The notes below the pieces were generated by a model that saw nothing but the letters and a program-made list of their open reading frames with translations, searched no databases and was not told the DNA's origin. A program made the position numbers and the translations under genes. A stretch of 64,000 nucleotides of DNA from Chamaea fasciata. Its lineage: Eukaryota; Chordata; Aves; Passeriformes; Sylviidae. Numbering within the stretch: position 1 is the stretch's first letter; each line of letters starts with the position of its first letter. The stretch spans positions 23,425,021 through 23,489,020 of the forward strand of contig JARCOQ010000008.1 of the NCBI GenBank assembly GCA_029207755.1, in the 5' to 3' direction. Of this stretch, positions 23,185 to 39,842 are shown piece by piece.

Positions 23185-25422
23185 CCTGGTAGACTGGGGG
23201 ATTTCATGGGGCTTGCAGATTGGAAGCCACCTGGACAGCAGGATGTGGCATCGGCTTAATTCTTCTCCTGTCCTGAGTGGACATTTTGTTGCCATCAATT
23301 GCTGAAGAGACAAAACTGCCAGGCCAGCGTCTTTGCTGCGGCACAGCACCTTTGCTGTGGCTGTGTCCAGCCATGTGTCAAGTCAAGGCCACTCTGACTT
23401 GTGGGGTGAATGCGTGTGTGAGTACATACCTGTGTCTGTGTTCACATCTGTGTTGTCCATGTCAGAGGATCTCTGCAGAGCCTGTGGAAGCTGATGTGAC
23501 AGGACTAGCAGTGAGGAGCTGCTGGTGGACTGGTTTGGAGGTGGCAGCAGCAGCTGCTCTTCAAAGAGATGTGAGGTGGGATCAGTTCCATCCAGGTGTT
23601 CACCCGAAGCTGTGACCTGCCACCAAAATGAGGGCAGGAGTTGTTGAGGGTGGTCTAGCTCAGCCTGTAGCACCACACTGCCCTGCCTGCAGCCCTGAGA
23701 AGGTGCCTAGGATCACGTTAGTCCCCCCAGAGAGAACCAGTGTTGTGCCTCTTAGCCCAGAGCAGGACAACAGTGGGGCTGGAACCCACCCCTCTGTCCC
23801 AGCAGCCTGCAGAGGGATGGGCCCTGGTTGCTGCTGCTGGTATGAGTACAGGTGGAATATAGACTTGTGGGAACAGCTCTGGTTCGATCCGAGGATGTTG
23901 CAGCTCTTCCCTGACTCATGACAGCTGGCCCATTCCCTGCATACAAGAAAGGGTCATTGGAGTGATGCCTCTCTGCCAGGGAAGCAACATATTCCCCATG
24001 TACGGCACCCATGGGATGTGGGCCACTCGTGAGCTCTCCTGCATTGCCAAAGAGACCCCAGTGTGGAGCAGCCTGGCATCTTCCAGGAGTGCTCACTGCC
24101 CTCTCAGAGCCCAACTTGGTCTTGTGCTCTGTGTGTTGTTTCATATTCTCCAGGCACAAAAAAGGCCTTTTTCCCCATGGCCAGGTGCTGTTGTGTTGGG
24201 TTCTGTCTTCCTGATGCAGCTGTTCTTGTGGAACTGGGCCTTTCCTCTTCCCTGGCAAAGGCTGCGGGTTATCTTAAATCTTTTTCAGAGGTTCCCAGCT
24301 CCTCCTTTCCTCCTGAAACGTTCCTTTTGCTTACAACATGGTTTCAGCTGCTGTGGAGACCATATACCATGCAGCTGTCTCATGCCTGGCAGAGCAAGGA
24401 GGGGCATTCTGAACCCAGAAGGGAGAGGCACACCTCAGTCCAGGCCTGGGATGGTGGTGGGGAATCAGGATCCCAGCTGTGCAGTGTGGCCTCAGACAAG
24501 ACCTTCCCCCTATCCTGTTTTCCGTCTTTTTGCAGCTTCTGGGGAATTGCATCCCAGCTAACTCCTGCCCACGACTTTTCCATTCCCCTTGCCTCTGGCA
24601 GGGGTTGCTTGCTTTTGCCATGCGCTCTGCGAGCACTGCACATCCTCCTCTGCTGTCTCTGGAGTCCAGGGCCATCCCTCTTCTCCTGCCAGGGTTATTG
24701 CCCTCTGCCCTTTGAACCTGGGACAGCTCTAAGCCACCTGCTGCCAGCACTTCTGCACCTGGGTAGCCTGGGCATGAGCAGAGCCAGGGGGCTTGCACAG
24801 GGGTAGGCTCTTAGGGGTAGCAGGCTCCTTGTTGCCATGGGGAGGGCTGGGGCTATGCTCTGGGGTCTGTATGAGATCAAACAGTGTTCAAAAGCAGAGC
24901 TCAGTGTGGAGATCAGCTCTTCAGTGCTGGGGTCAGGACTCTGTGAGCCTGGGTGCTGCTGGAGTCCTTCCATGGAGAAGTGGCTGCAACTACTTCACAG
25001 CAGCTTCAGCTTGGGGCTGTCATGGCTTGGTGAAAGAGAGCAGAAAGCAAATCTCCCAGGAACCCAGTTTCCAGTGGCTTCTATTGGTGCCCAGGCTGCT
25101 GCCTCCCCTCTGGGCCTATGGGACACTGCATCTGGGCTTCCTAATTGAGTTGCTGCTGGTCTGTACAGCTGAACGGATGGCTGGAGGCAGTGCCCTGGGG
25201 CAGGGGCAATCTCTGGATCTTTCCCTGGGCTGGCAGGAGGGAGAGGCCAGGCACAGCAGGCCCAAGTCTTTGCCGCATGTTTTGCTTGTGTCAAGTGTCC
25301 CGTGTGCATGGCGAGCCACTCTTCTTCATCTCCTCCTGAGATGTGTGGGCACGGGGGTCCCTGCGGAGTGTGGTATCATACCCTCGTGCCCTCGCTGTAC
25401 AGCTGTATAGCCGTCTAATAAA
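23185..25422 (+). other. ATG9A: Long 3' UTR of ATG9A
   Basis: After the TAG at 23182-23184 there are about 2.2 kb without splice-linked coding potential, ending in a canonical AATAAA (25417-25422) just before the ABCB6 CpG island. Several long open frames occur in both directions, but none resembles a protein I know. Confidence 0.75.
25417..25422 (+). terminator. ATG9A: Polyadenylation signal of ATG9A
   Basis: A canonical AATAAA followed within about 30 bases by a TGTGTCC-type GT-rich stretch, the only such signal on the plus strand in the 2.2 kb after the stop codon. Confidence 0.8.
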
Positions 25423-25499
25423 GATGGGGTGTATCATCCCTGCCTGTGTCCGAGTCTCCCTTCGCTCTGTGGTACCGTGCAGTTCACCTGGGCCTGGCC

Positions 25500-26698
25500 T
25501 GCGATGGCAGCAGAAGGCTGGGAGGAGCCTGCCGGCTGCTCCAGCGGCACTGGGAGCTCCCAGGAGCGTAGTCGCAGCCGCAGGAGGAGGCCGGGGCTAT
25601 ATTCATCCCCGTGAGGGCAGTGCCCCGTCCTGCTTGACCTCTGTGGCGGGAGGCCCCGCAGGCGTTCCAGGGGCTATCGCGGCACCGCAGGGCCGGGCTG
25701 GCGGTGGCGATTAGCGAGAGCGGGGCGTCTCCCGTCGGAGGCGGGCACCCTCCGCGGCCACCGGCCTGGGAGTGTGCCCCACGGCACCGACCCCTCCCCA
25801 TCGCCGGCGCTGCGGGGGAGGTCCGTGCCGCCCGGGGTTGGGCAGCGGGGCCCGGGAAAGCGACACACGCCGAGGTTACAGTGCCGGTGCCGGGAAGGAG
25901 GCGGGCGGGAAGGAGCCGGCGGTGCCGGGGCGGGGCGGGGAGCGGGGCGGGGCTGAACGGCGCTGGAGCCCGGCTGGCAGCGGCAGGCAGCGGCAGGCGG
26001 CGGCGCGGGGCCCGGGCCGGGCCAAGGCCGGTGGCCCGGGGCAGGTGAGCAGAAGTGGCGGGCTGACACAGCGGCCGGGCCGACACGGAGGCGACGGGGC
26101 CGCGGCCACCTGTCCCGGGCCTGAGCGGCGCCGGTATCGCCCGGTCTTTCACCCGGCGCGGCCTCTACCTCGCTCTCCGCGAGTGTTTCCCCGATGTATC
26201 GCCGTCTTTGCCCTTGCCTCTCTCCTGCACGGCCCCGCGGTTCCTCGAGCATCCTCCGCATTCCCGCCCGCTCCCCCACCCGCGCTCTTGCCGCTGCATC
26301 ACCCTCGTTGCTCCCTCCCACTTGAGACCGGTCCCAGCTTCACTCTGCCTTCCTTTCCCTGCTGCTCCCGCTGTTCTCATGTCCGAGGGCATCCTCGGGC
26401 CCGGGTGGCTCTGAGAGGCCCAGTCTAATGTTGTGCCCCCGTCCAGGGTCCACGGCAGGTGTGGTGCTCATGCCCATCCCCACGCAAAGCTGGCCCTGCT
26501 TGCATGCACCGCTCTGTGTGTGCTGCATGCAGCGTGTCCTGTGTGTCCATGTCTAGCGGTACTTGCCTCTGCCCTGTGAGGGCCCTTGCTGCTTGGCCAT
26601 GCCATCCTACTGTGAGTCCCTCTGTGCAGCTGGTACCACAGCCCATCCTGAAACCTTGTCTCAGGCTCTTTTCTCTCCACAGCTGGTGACCTGCCAGG
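25500..26698 (+). promoter_or_regulatory. ABCB6: CpG island, promoter and non-coding first exon of ABCB6
   Basis: A CpG-dense block covers about 25540-26300. A consensus donor CAG|GTGAGC at 26044/26045 and an acceptor at 26682 (TCTCCACAG, followed by CTGGTGACC) suggest a non-coding first exon ending at 26044 joined to an exon that carries 16 bases of leader before the ATG at 26699. The transcription start is not determined. Two repeats of a GGCGGGG/GGGCGG Sp1-like box occur near 25930-25955. Confidence 0.6.
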
Positions 26699-32461
<5,763 letters not shown>

Positions 32462-34113
32462 ACATGACCAGGAGTTCTGCTGTGACACTGACTTGAGTTC
32501 AGGCCCCCATACTGCCTGGGAGTCTTTTGCTGGCTGCAGGCAGGAGCTCTGCCTACCCCAGAAGTGCAGGGGTTTGGTTGGACACTCCACTACATTTACA
32601 CATTTGTTTTGCTTTTGTGTAGTTTCTTAAACCAAGTCCTTCCCAGGTCCATGCCTGTGTGCTCTGGGCAGAGTATGCGCCTCTTAGTGGGGGCAGGCAG
32701 GGTTAGTGCCTGTGCCCTTGGGTCAACCAGCAGCTCTGCCACGAGGCTGAGCTTGGGCTTAGGTGGGCAAGGGGTTGAGCAGGCTGTCAGCACCTGTCCC
32801 ATCCCCACACAAAGGGCTGAGCTTGGCAGGGGGCTGCACCCCAGCAGCAATGGAAGAGCAGGGCAACTGGTGTCCCCTCACCTCTGTGTACCCTCCACTT
32901 CAACCACCATCCAGAGATGTGCCACTCTGGGCTGGACACCAAGTGACTGCTCCCTCAGGTACCTCTGTACCTTGTGCTATGCTTTTTATTTTCTCCCAAG
33001 CAGCACTTTAACAAGTCGCAATATTCCCTGGACCCAGCCTGAACCCTCCCTCCCTCAGCCACTCAGAGCAGGACAGCTCAGTCCTGTGCAGAACCAGGCA
33101 CAGCCCTACGGGCAGGAATGGTTACAGCAGCAGGTGGGAAAGCAGCACAACTCTGCGTGGCTGCAGACCCCCTGCAGGACAAATCCCCTCCACCCAACCA
33201 GGCTCTAGGCTTAGGGCTTTTTAAGTAGGGGGCCTGTGCTATAGCCATCCAGAAGGGCATGCCCAGCAACACAACTGGGAGAAGGGAGGCATTCCTACCC
33301 CAGCAGCATTTAAACAGGGCCCTGTTTAAGTTTAGGGCAGCAGAGAGCAGCCAGCAGCAGGAAGGCAGCTGCAACCATCCCATATGTGCGACGCTGGCAT
33401 TCAAGTCACTGCCAAGGTTACTTATTATATTAAACCAGAAAGGAAACGCAGCTCCATTCAGTCTCAAGAGAAGTCTTGTGCCCCAGCCGAGCAGCGTAAG
33501 GCCCAACATACTCTTGTGCATGCAGACAGAAGGGAGGCACCGAGGGTGTGGGGAGCGGGGACGGGGCTGCCTTCACACTGCTGGGAGGTTGCACATTCAG
33601 CTGTGCCATGGCCAAGCAAGTGACATCCCAGCCACATTTGCTCTTTGCTGAGGGGCTGGCACAGCCCTTCCCAGAGCATGGAATCCAGCCCCCCATTACA
33701 GATGGCAGCCACATCCCAGCTGTATGTCTGAGCATGCAGAGATGTCCCCATACAGCTCTGCCCTTACCCCCAGTCCCAGCAGTGTTGGGACGTGGCTGTG
33801 GCAACTGTGGGTAAGTGCAAACCCTGGGCTGCTGCTTGCTTTGGTTAGTGTGTACCCAGCCCTGTCCTGTACAGTCTTCACCTCCCCAGGAGCATCAGCA
33901 ATTTGCTGCACTACTTTTATATAGGTACTAGGGCTGAAGTGTCAGTGTATATTTGGTGGCTTATAGCTCCCAGGGAGATGAGCTGTCCTTGGCAAGGAGC
34001 TCTTGGTACCAGTGTCCAGGCCAGAACCCCACGGCATCCGTGTGGGAGGCCAGAGCCGTTCCTCAGGTCACAAGCAGGATCCTATGTCCACTGGCACACC
34101 CTGCCTCACCTGC
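32462..34113. other. Convergent 3' region between ABCB6 and ZFAND2B
   Basis: It holds the two facing 3' UTRs. A minus-strand AATAAA (plus TTTATT 32985-32990) probably ends the ZFAND2B transcript, giving it a 3' UTR of about 1.1 kb. On the plus strand the first candidate signal is ATTAAA at 33429-33434. If it is used, the two transcripts overlap by several hundred bases. No other gene is recognised. Confidence 0.55.
32985..32990 (-). terminator. ZFAND2B: Probable polyadenylation signal of ZFAND2B
   Basis: TTTATT on the plus strand reads AATAAA on the minus strand, 1.1 kb downstream of the ZFAND2B stop. It is the first canonical minus-strand signal found there. Confidence 0.6.
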
Positions 34114-37100
34114 CTACGACATGCTGCAGTTTGATGGCTTTGAACTGTGCGCCTGGAACAGAAAGAAGCACGCAGTGAGCAAGGGCAAGCAGGCTTCTTC
34201 CTTTTTCCAAGAGGGCACATCCAGTGCTCAAGTTCCCAGAGCTGTGTGCTCAGCAGTGATGCTGCCACTGCCCTAGGCTGGGCTGCCCTCCTGGTGAGGA
34301 AACCCAGGCTAGGCAGAGCCCAGGGTAAGCAGAACCCAGGGAAGCCCCCTCCCTCACAGCACTAGACCAGGATCAACCCCACAGCCTATACCCAGCCTCA
34401 CTCACCTGCCGCTGTGACTGCTGGTACTCGGCTTCGCTCGCTGACAGTGCCTGGGCCAGTGCCAGATCCTCCTCCTCCTGGGTGCTGCTGGGACAGTGGT
34501 GCATTGTGTGCCTCAGCCTCCCTCAAGCTCACAGGTTGAGTGCTCAGAGCCCTTCTGGGTTTCAGCAGCTCATGCAAACCCCCAGCACATCTTAGGGCAG
34601 TGAGCAACTGAGGATAACTTTCAACAGGCATAGGGTTGGGGAGGGAGCAGATGATCCAGCTGGGGCTGGCAGCCAGAAATCTGGGCCAAGGAGAGCCATG
34701 TTAATTCCAGGCTGTAAGACAGTGCTTTTAGCAGCACTGGGCACTGTGCCTGGGGATGTGAGCCCCTGGGTGTCCTCCATGAACACCCCTACTCCACCTA
34801 TCATGCTCTAGCCAAACACATTAGCTGACAAGTGGTCAGATAATGGTTTGCCCTACTCTGTGTGTCAGTCACTGTCCCCTACCAGCACCCCTAGGACCGA
34901 GGGCTTGCTTGCTGAACAGAGTTCCCTGTTGGCTCTGGACTCTTCCTTTTTTCCCTGGTCAGCCACAGAGAGGCATCATATGGAAACACGTGCTGAGAGG
35001 AATGTTATCCCAGAGCCACATGATGCTTCCCCAGGAACCTTTCACACATGGGGTGAGCGCACACCACACCATGTGTTTTGGGGCTGTACCTGGGTGGCTG
35101 TGCTGAACTGCGTGCTGACTCTGCCAGGGACATCTCCAGAGCTCGCTGCAGTGCCTCTTCCTCGCTCTGAAACAAAACACATTGTCACCAGCTTGGCCAG
35201 GGCGGGGGGCAGGAAGCAGCTCTGATGCCCATGTGGCAGGTACAGTCTTTCCTGCCCAAGGGTGAGGAAATATCTCTCCAGGAGGCCAGACACGGCCAAG
35301 GTGAAAAACTGGGGCTTTGGACAGACTGGCAGTGCTCTCCCCCTGCCCATGGGGACACATCCCTGCTTGCTAATGCTGAAGTATGTCAAGAATACCAGTG
35401 GAAAGCAACTTCCAGTCTCCTCCAGACTTTGCTTGTACTACAGAAAGACAACACCCAAGGTAAAGAGCTGGTGCACTTTGTCCCTTTGGGGAAGCTAAGC
35501 ACCAAGCACAGCTGAGAGCTGGCACTTGCAGACACCAGAGCAAGCTCTGATTTCCCACAGAGCATTCAGGATCACAGTCTGCCAGGGAAGGCCCAGCTAG
35601 GAGCACAGTCATCCCCAGAGCGTGGGCTAGAAAGCAATTGTTGCAGACTCACTTCCTAGAGGGCACAGAAACCACCCCAAATGCCCAGGCCAAGCCACTC
35701 ACCAGCCCATTCTGCAGCATGACAGCTGGAGGGGAGGTGCTGCGAGTCTGTGGCGCAGCTGCTCTGCCTCCCCTGCAAGCAGAAGAAAATCTGCGTTATT
35801 GTCAAGGCAGGGAGCCCTGCTACGACTATCAGCCCTGCTGAGGCACAAGAAAGAAGCTGTTGCTCTGGCGTTCCACGGAGAGCCAAGCTGAGCCTGGTCA
35901 TGCCCAGCTCAGAATTACAAGTCAGGCCATCACCTTACCTGGCACAGGCTGGAGAAGAGGAGCTGTGTGCTGGGCGGGCAGCTCCACTGCTTGATGCGGC
36001 GACTATTTTGGAGGAGGATGCCTGGGCTCTGGTAACCGCAGCATGCCTAGGACAGATGGGACACCTGTGAGAAACTGTTTCACCATCATGAGCAATTTCG
36101 AGGCATTGAACACCTTGGGATATCAAGCTGGATAAGCGAGACACCTCCCTGGCTACTCTTCCTCCCATGTTGCAAAAGCAGGAACCACTGGCTACAGAAT
36201 AAGGGGCTGGGGAAAGAAGCAAGAGCAAACCATTCAGCAGGTGGTACTGACAGCTTTTGCTGCAGGAGAGACTGTGCATACTGGTGTGCTTGGTGCTGCA
36301 GGAGGACACCGCAGCACACAGGGCATGGAGTGTGAGAATGCAGCAGTCCCAGACAACAGGTCAGGAGGAGCTGGGCTTCTTCCCTGTCACCCATCTGGCA
36401 AACATAGCCCCACCCCTCCCAGCCTGTCTGTTCTCAGGCCCTCACCCTGCTTTGGAAAGGGGATGCCCTGCCCCACTGCAGTCATGGTCCAGAGGGTGCC
36501 GGTGCTTGAGGCAGTAGTTCTTGTGGCACTGGTCACAGATCACCTTCATCATCTCCTTCTGCTTGCAGCCAGGCTTCAAACATTTGTTGGTGAAGATCTG
36601 AAAGATGACATGGCAGTGGTGAAAAGGAGCACATGCTGAGGGGCTGGGGCTGTCCCTTCTCTCCATGCCAGGCCCTGGGCACTAACCAGCCTTCGCCACC
36701 AGTGTATCTTCTGCAAGGCTTTGAAGTTTGTCTCTGAATACTTTAAATGTCTCTGAATAATTTCTTTAGGTAGTTCATTAGTGGTTCACTGGTGCTTCAG
36801 TCTCCATAGACAACAGTCTCCACAACCACAGAATTCACAGCAGGAGATAAAGTGCCTCGCTCAGGGACTCCTGCCCTCCATGCCAGTGCAGTGGGGATAG
36901 TCCAGGGAATTCCAGCTGCTGCTGGGCTGGATTCCTGCAGGGCCAGCTCCCCACAGCAATTTAATCTCCTGGCAAGATGGGGTAGCTAATTGCCGATTGC
37001 ATTTTCCTAATAGCAGCATGCAGTTTCCCATCCTTATATCCCAGGTGGCTTCCCCGCTCAGACTGCCTCCACAAAGCCCTGCAGATGCGCACACTTCCAG

Positions 37101-38620
37101 CTTACCAGGCTGTGCCATCGCGCTGTGCCAGGCATAGCACCAGGCAGGGCTGAATCTGTGTTGTTTTCATCCCATTCCCAGGCTCGGGCAGAGACCTGGC
37201 AGTCACACAGTACATACCTTGCGCTTGCGTTGTGCAGGGTCAGACTTGCAGTCACGGTCAATGTGCTCACCCACCACAATATCAGGCATCTCCTCCCGCC
37301 TCACAGGGACTGGGGTGTTGCAGAGGGGACATACTGGGACCTGCACATCCTGCAGAGACAACAAAAGGGAGCTGGGAGCAGGAAGCTGGGCAACCTTGAG
37401 TGCCGCACAGTCATCTCTCTCCCTTTCAGGACCTGCTGACCATGGCTTCCACAGCTTCAGCTGCAGTTTGAGATCCTGCCCATGACCCTCCAACCAGCTT
37501 GCACAGCAGGTGCAGAGGCACCTGGGAAGGGAAGATGATATGCCTGGGAGATGCCCAAACCACTTTACCCAGTGGGAGAGGGAGGGCTGGATATTAGCGG
37601 CACTGAGATGCAGATCCTGGCTTTCAGGTACATCTTCAGACTCAGTACACATCCCAAGGGGGACTTCTCAAGTGACCAAAATTACCACAGATTATTATGA
37701 CTGGTGGCTATAAAAGCTCAGCAGCTCCATGCAGGAGAGTGGATGAGACCTGTTCTCTGCACTTACCTTCTTGTAGGCAGAGGTGCAGTTGTGCTGGGCA
37801 TAAGCAATGTGGTCGGTGCAGAAGATCTGCTCGCAGGCATCACACTTCAAGGGAAGGAAGTCTAGGAGCAGGATATGGCATGGCAGAGAGCATGGAGATC
37901 AGTATTGCCCACCCGCAGCCCGAGGGCCTCCCCGACTCTTTCCGAAGGCACTACAGTGACCCACGGCAAAGAAAGGGCCGCACCTCTCATCCCCAGCACA
38001 AAAACAAAAGGGCTACAGGTCCATAGCCACGTCTTCAGAAATACCCTGGGCTCCTCATCAAAACGTGCCGTCCTCGAGATCAGGAGTAGCATCCTGAATC
38101 ACACCGAGCTCCCCGTGAGCTGCCGGCCTCAAACCGATGGGAAGTGATGCTGCCACAGCCGTCACGGGCTTCGCCCACCGGGATAACCCGGGTACGGACG
38201 GTGCCTGCAGCACCGAGGCCCGGTAGCGGGGGTGCCTGCCCGGGCCCTGCCCCGCTATCGCCGGGCAAGAGCCGCTGCCCACCCGAGTAGAGCCATCAGC
38301 GGATACCCGGTCCACCGGCACGGACAGCCAGCCCCGGCCTAGCGGGGTATCCACGAGCTGCGGGAAGGGCCAGGGACCCCTCCGCCAAGGGCAGCACGGG
38401 TGACACGACCCGCCCTTCAAGCCCCGCTACCGGGCGGGCGGCCGGCGCCGCCCCGCCGCCTCCCCGCAGGCCGGGCTGCCCGGTCCGCGCTGTCCAGGCC
38501 CGAGCCCGCGGCCGCCTCGCTGGGGTGCGGGCCGTGCCCACCCCCCGGGTCCCCCCGGCACTCACCCAGGCGCTGGCAGGCGGACCAGGAGCAGTGCGCA
38601 CCCAGGTCCGGGAACTCCAT
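34114..38620 (-). CDS. ZFAND2B: AN1-type zinc finger protein 2B (AIRAPL, proteasome-associated ubiquitin adaptor)
   Basis: Nine coding exons on the minus strand: 38566-38620, 37767-37861, 37218-37349, 36446-36597, 35939-36046, 35703-35772, 35090-35166, 34406-34487 and 34114-34152. They give 269 aa (human 257). The protein links ubiquitinated clients to the proteasome and p97 at the ER and pre-emptive quality control. It begins MEFPDLGAHCS as in mammals. Two AN1 zinc fingers follow: residues about 10-45 (CDACEQIFCTDH, YAQHNC) and about 100-137 (KCLKPGC, CDQCHKNYCLKHRHPLDHDC). A Ser/Ala/Pro-rich linker leads to two ubiquitin-interacting motifs (EEEALQRALEMSLAE about 206-220, and EEDLALAQALSASEAEY about 234-250). 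The C-terminus is CSMS, a CaaX-type prenylation box, which fits the ER-membrane attachment known for this protein. The start is the only ATG giving the conserved N-terminus. Confidence 0.95.
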
Positions 38621-38770
38621 GGCGGCACCGCCGCCACCGGCACCGGCGGCCCTGCCGCGCCCGCTTCCGGCGGGGCGTCACAGGGCGGGACCAGGCACGG
38701 CCCCGCCTCGGCGGCCCTCGGCCCGCCCCGCGGCTCCGGGCGGCCCACCGCACCCGTCCGCACGGCCTTC
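38150..38770 (-). promoter_or_regulatory. ZFAND2B: CpG island promoter of ZFAND2B
   Basis: CpG density is high across the 5' part of intron 1, exon 1 and about 150 bp upstream, then falls sharply near 38950. There is no divergent partner: the next gene, RETREG2, ends here with its own 3' end at about 39377. Confidence 0.65.
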
Positions 38771-39376
38771 CTTCGGGAGCACCGCTGGGACCCGTGGGAA
38801 GACCAGCTCGAGACCTGCCCGGCGCTGGGGGAAGGCTCAGGGCAAGGCGGAGTCCACGAGGGCCAGCGTCAGAACCATCCTGCCCGGCCAGGCCAGCAAG
38901 GAGTGTCTCTGCCCCCATGGGACAGATTAAACTTTTCCCTCCGTCCTTCCTCCCTTGCCCCAAGGGACACAAACCACGGATCCTGCCCTGTAACAGAGCT
39001 CCTGGATCTATTCCAGTCACCTCGGAGTCTCCACGTGCCATGCTATGATGTCCAGCAGAGCACAGATGGGGTGCTAAAAGGGTCAGTGGCGTGGATGGCA
39101 AGAGATGCCATGGCAGCAAGAAACTGGAGTACTGAACAAGGCCAGGAGTGAATTTCATTGATTGCAAAAAAATCAACTCCGCAGCCACCCAGTAACAGAA
39201 CTCAAATGAGACAGGGAAAAAAAGCAGGTATCGCCCAACACCCTGTTCCAGCAGTGACACAAGACAGTAACAGTCTGCAGAAGTCTCTTTGCACAACACC
39301 CACCTGCCCTTATCCCCTTACTGCTACCCTCCGTTCCAAAGACCCCCTACCCTTTGCCTGCCCCTGAGAGCCACAT
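38771..39376. other. Intergenic spacer between ZFAND2B promoter and RETREG2 3' end
   Basis: About 600 bp with no coding exon, repeat or RNA gene recognised. Confidence 0.6.
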
Positions 39377-39382
39377 TTTATT
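39377..39382 (-). terminator. RETREG2: Polyadenylation signal of RETREG2
   Basis: TTTATT on the plus strand reads AATAAA on the minus strand, 461 bp past the RETREG2 stop codon. It gives a compact AT-rich 3' UTR spanning about 39360-39842. Confidence 0.75.
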
Positions 39383-39842
39383 GTGCACCCCATCCCTCCC
39401 CCCAGACAAAACCAATGAAAGTTAAAATTATTTACACTTTTAGCCATTTAAAAACCCAATAAAATAAGATTGCATATGTCCTACTGGGGATGTGGGTATT
39501 AGCAGCAGCTACAGCTAGCTCCGTACTCAGCGTGCAAAACAAAAGACAAACAGAAGACAGACCAAAATACTGCACCATTACTAGGAAGCATTTGCTGGGG
39601 TTGGTGTTTCAGTTGTGGCATAAGACTTCTAGAAGCTGGCTCCTCCCCAGCTGCAGGGCCTCCTGCTCAGCCAGTGAAGGCCAGGCTCTAGAAGGATGGA
39701 AAGGATTCATACACAGCACATTAACACTGATGCATTTCCATCCCAGTCAACACAAACATCTAAAAACCCACTGCACGTTCACTGTGTGAGTTTTTCCTTC
39801 TTTCCAGTGATGATGGAGGAAAAGGGGGAGTACAGGTAAGAC

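Noticed and set aside
24063..24806. Open frame of 247 codons downstream of ATG9A
   Set aside because: It lies in the 3' UTR before the AATAAA, shows no domain, has other frames of similar length on the opposite strand and no splice-linked partner exon.
39458..39463. Plus-strand AATAAA
   Set aside because: No plus-strand gene ends here. It lies in the AT-rich RETREG2 3' UTR on the wrong strand.
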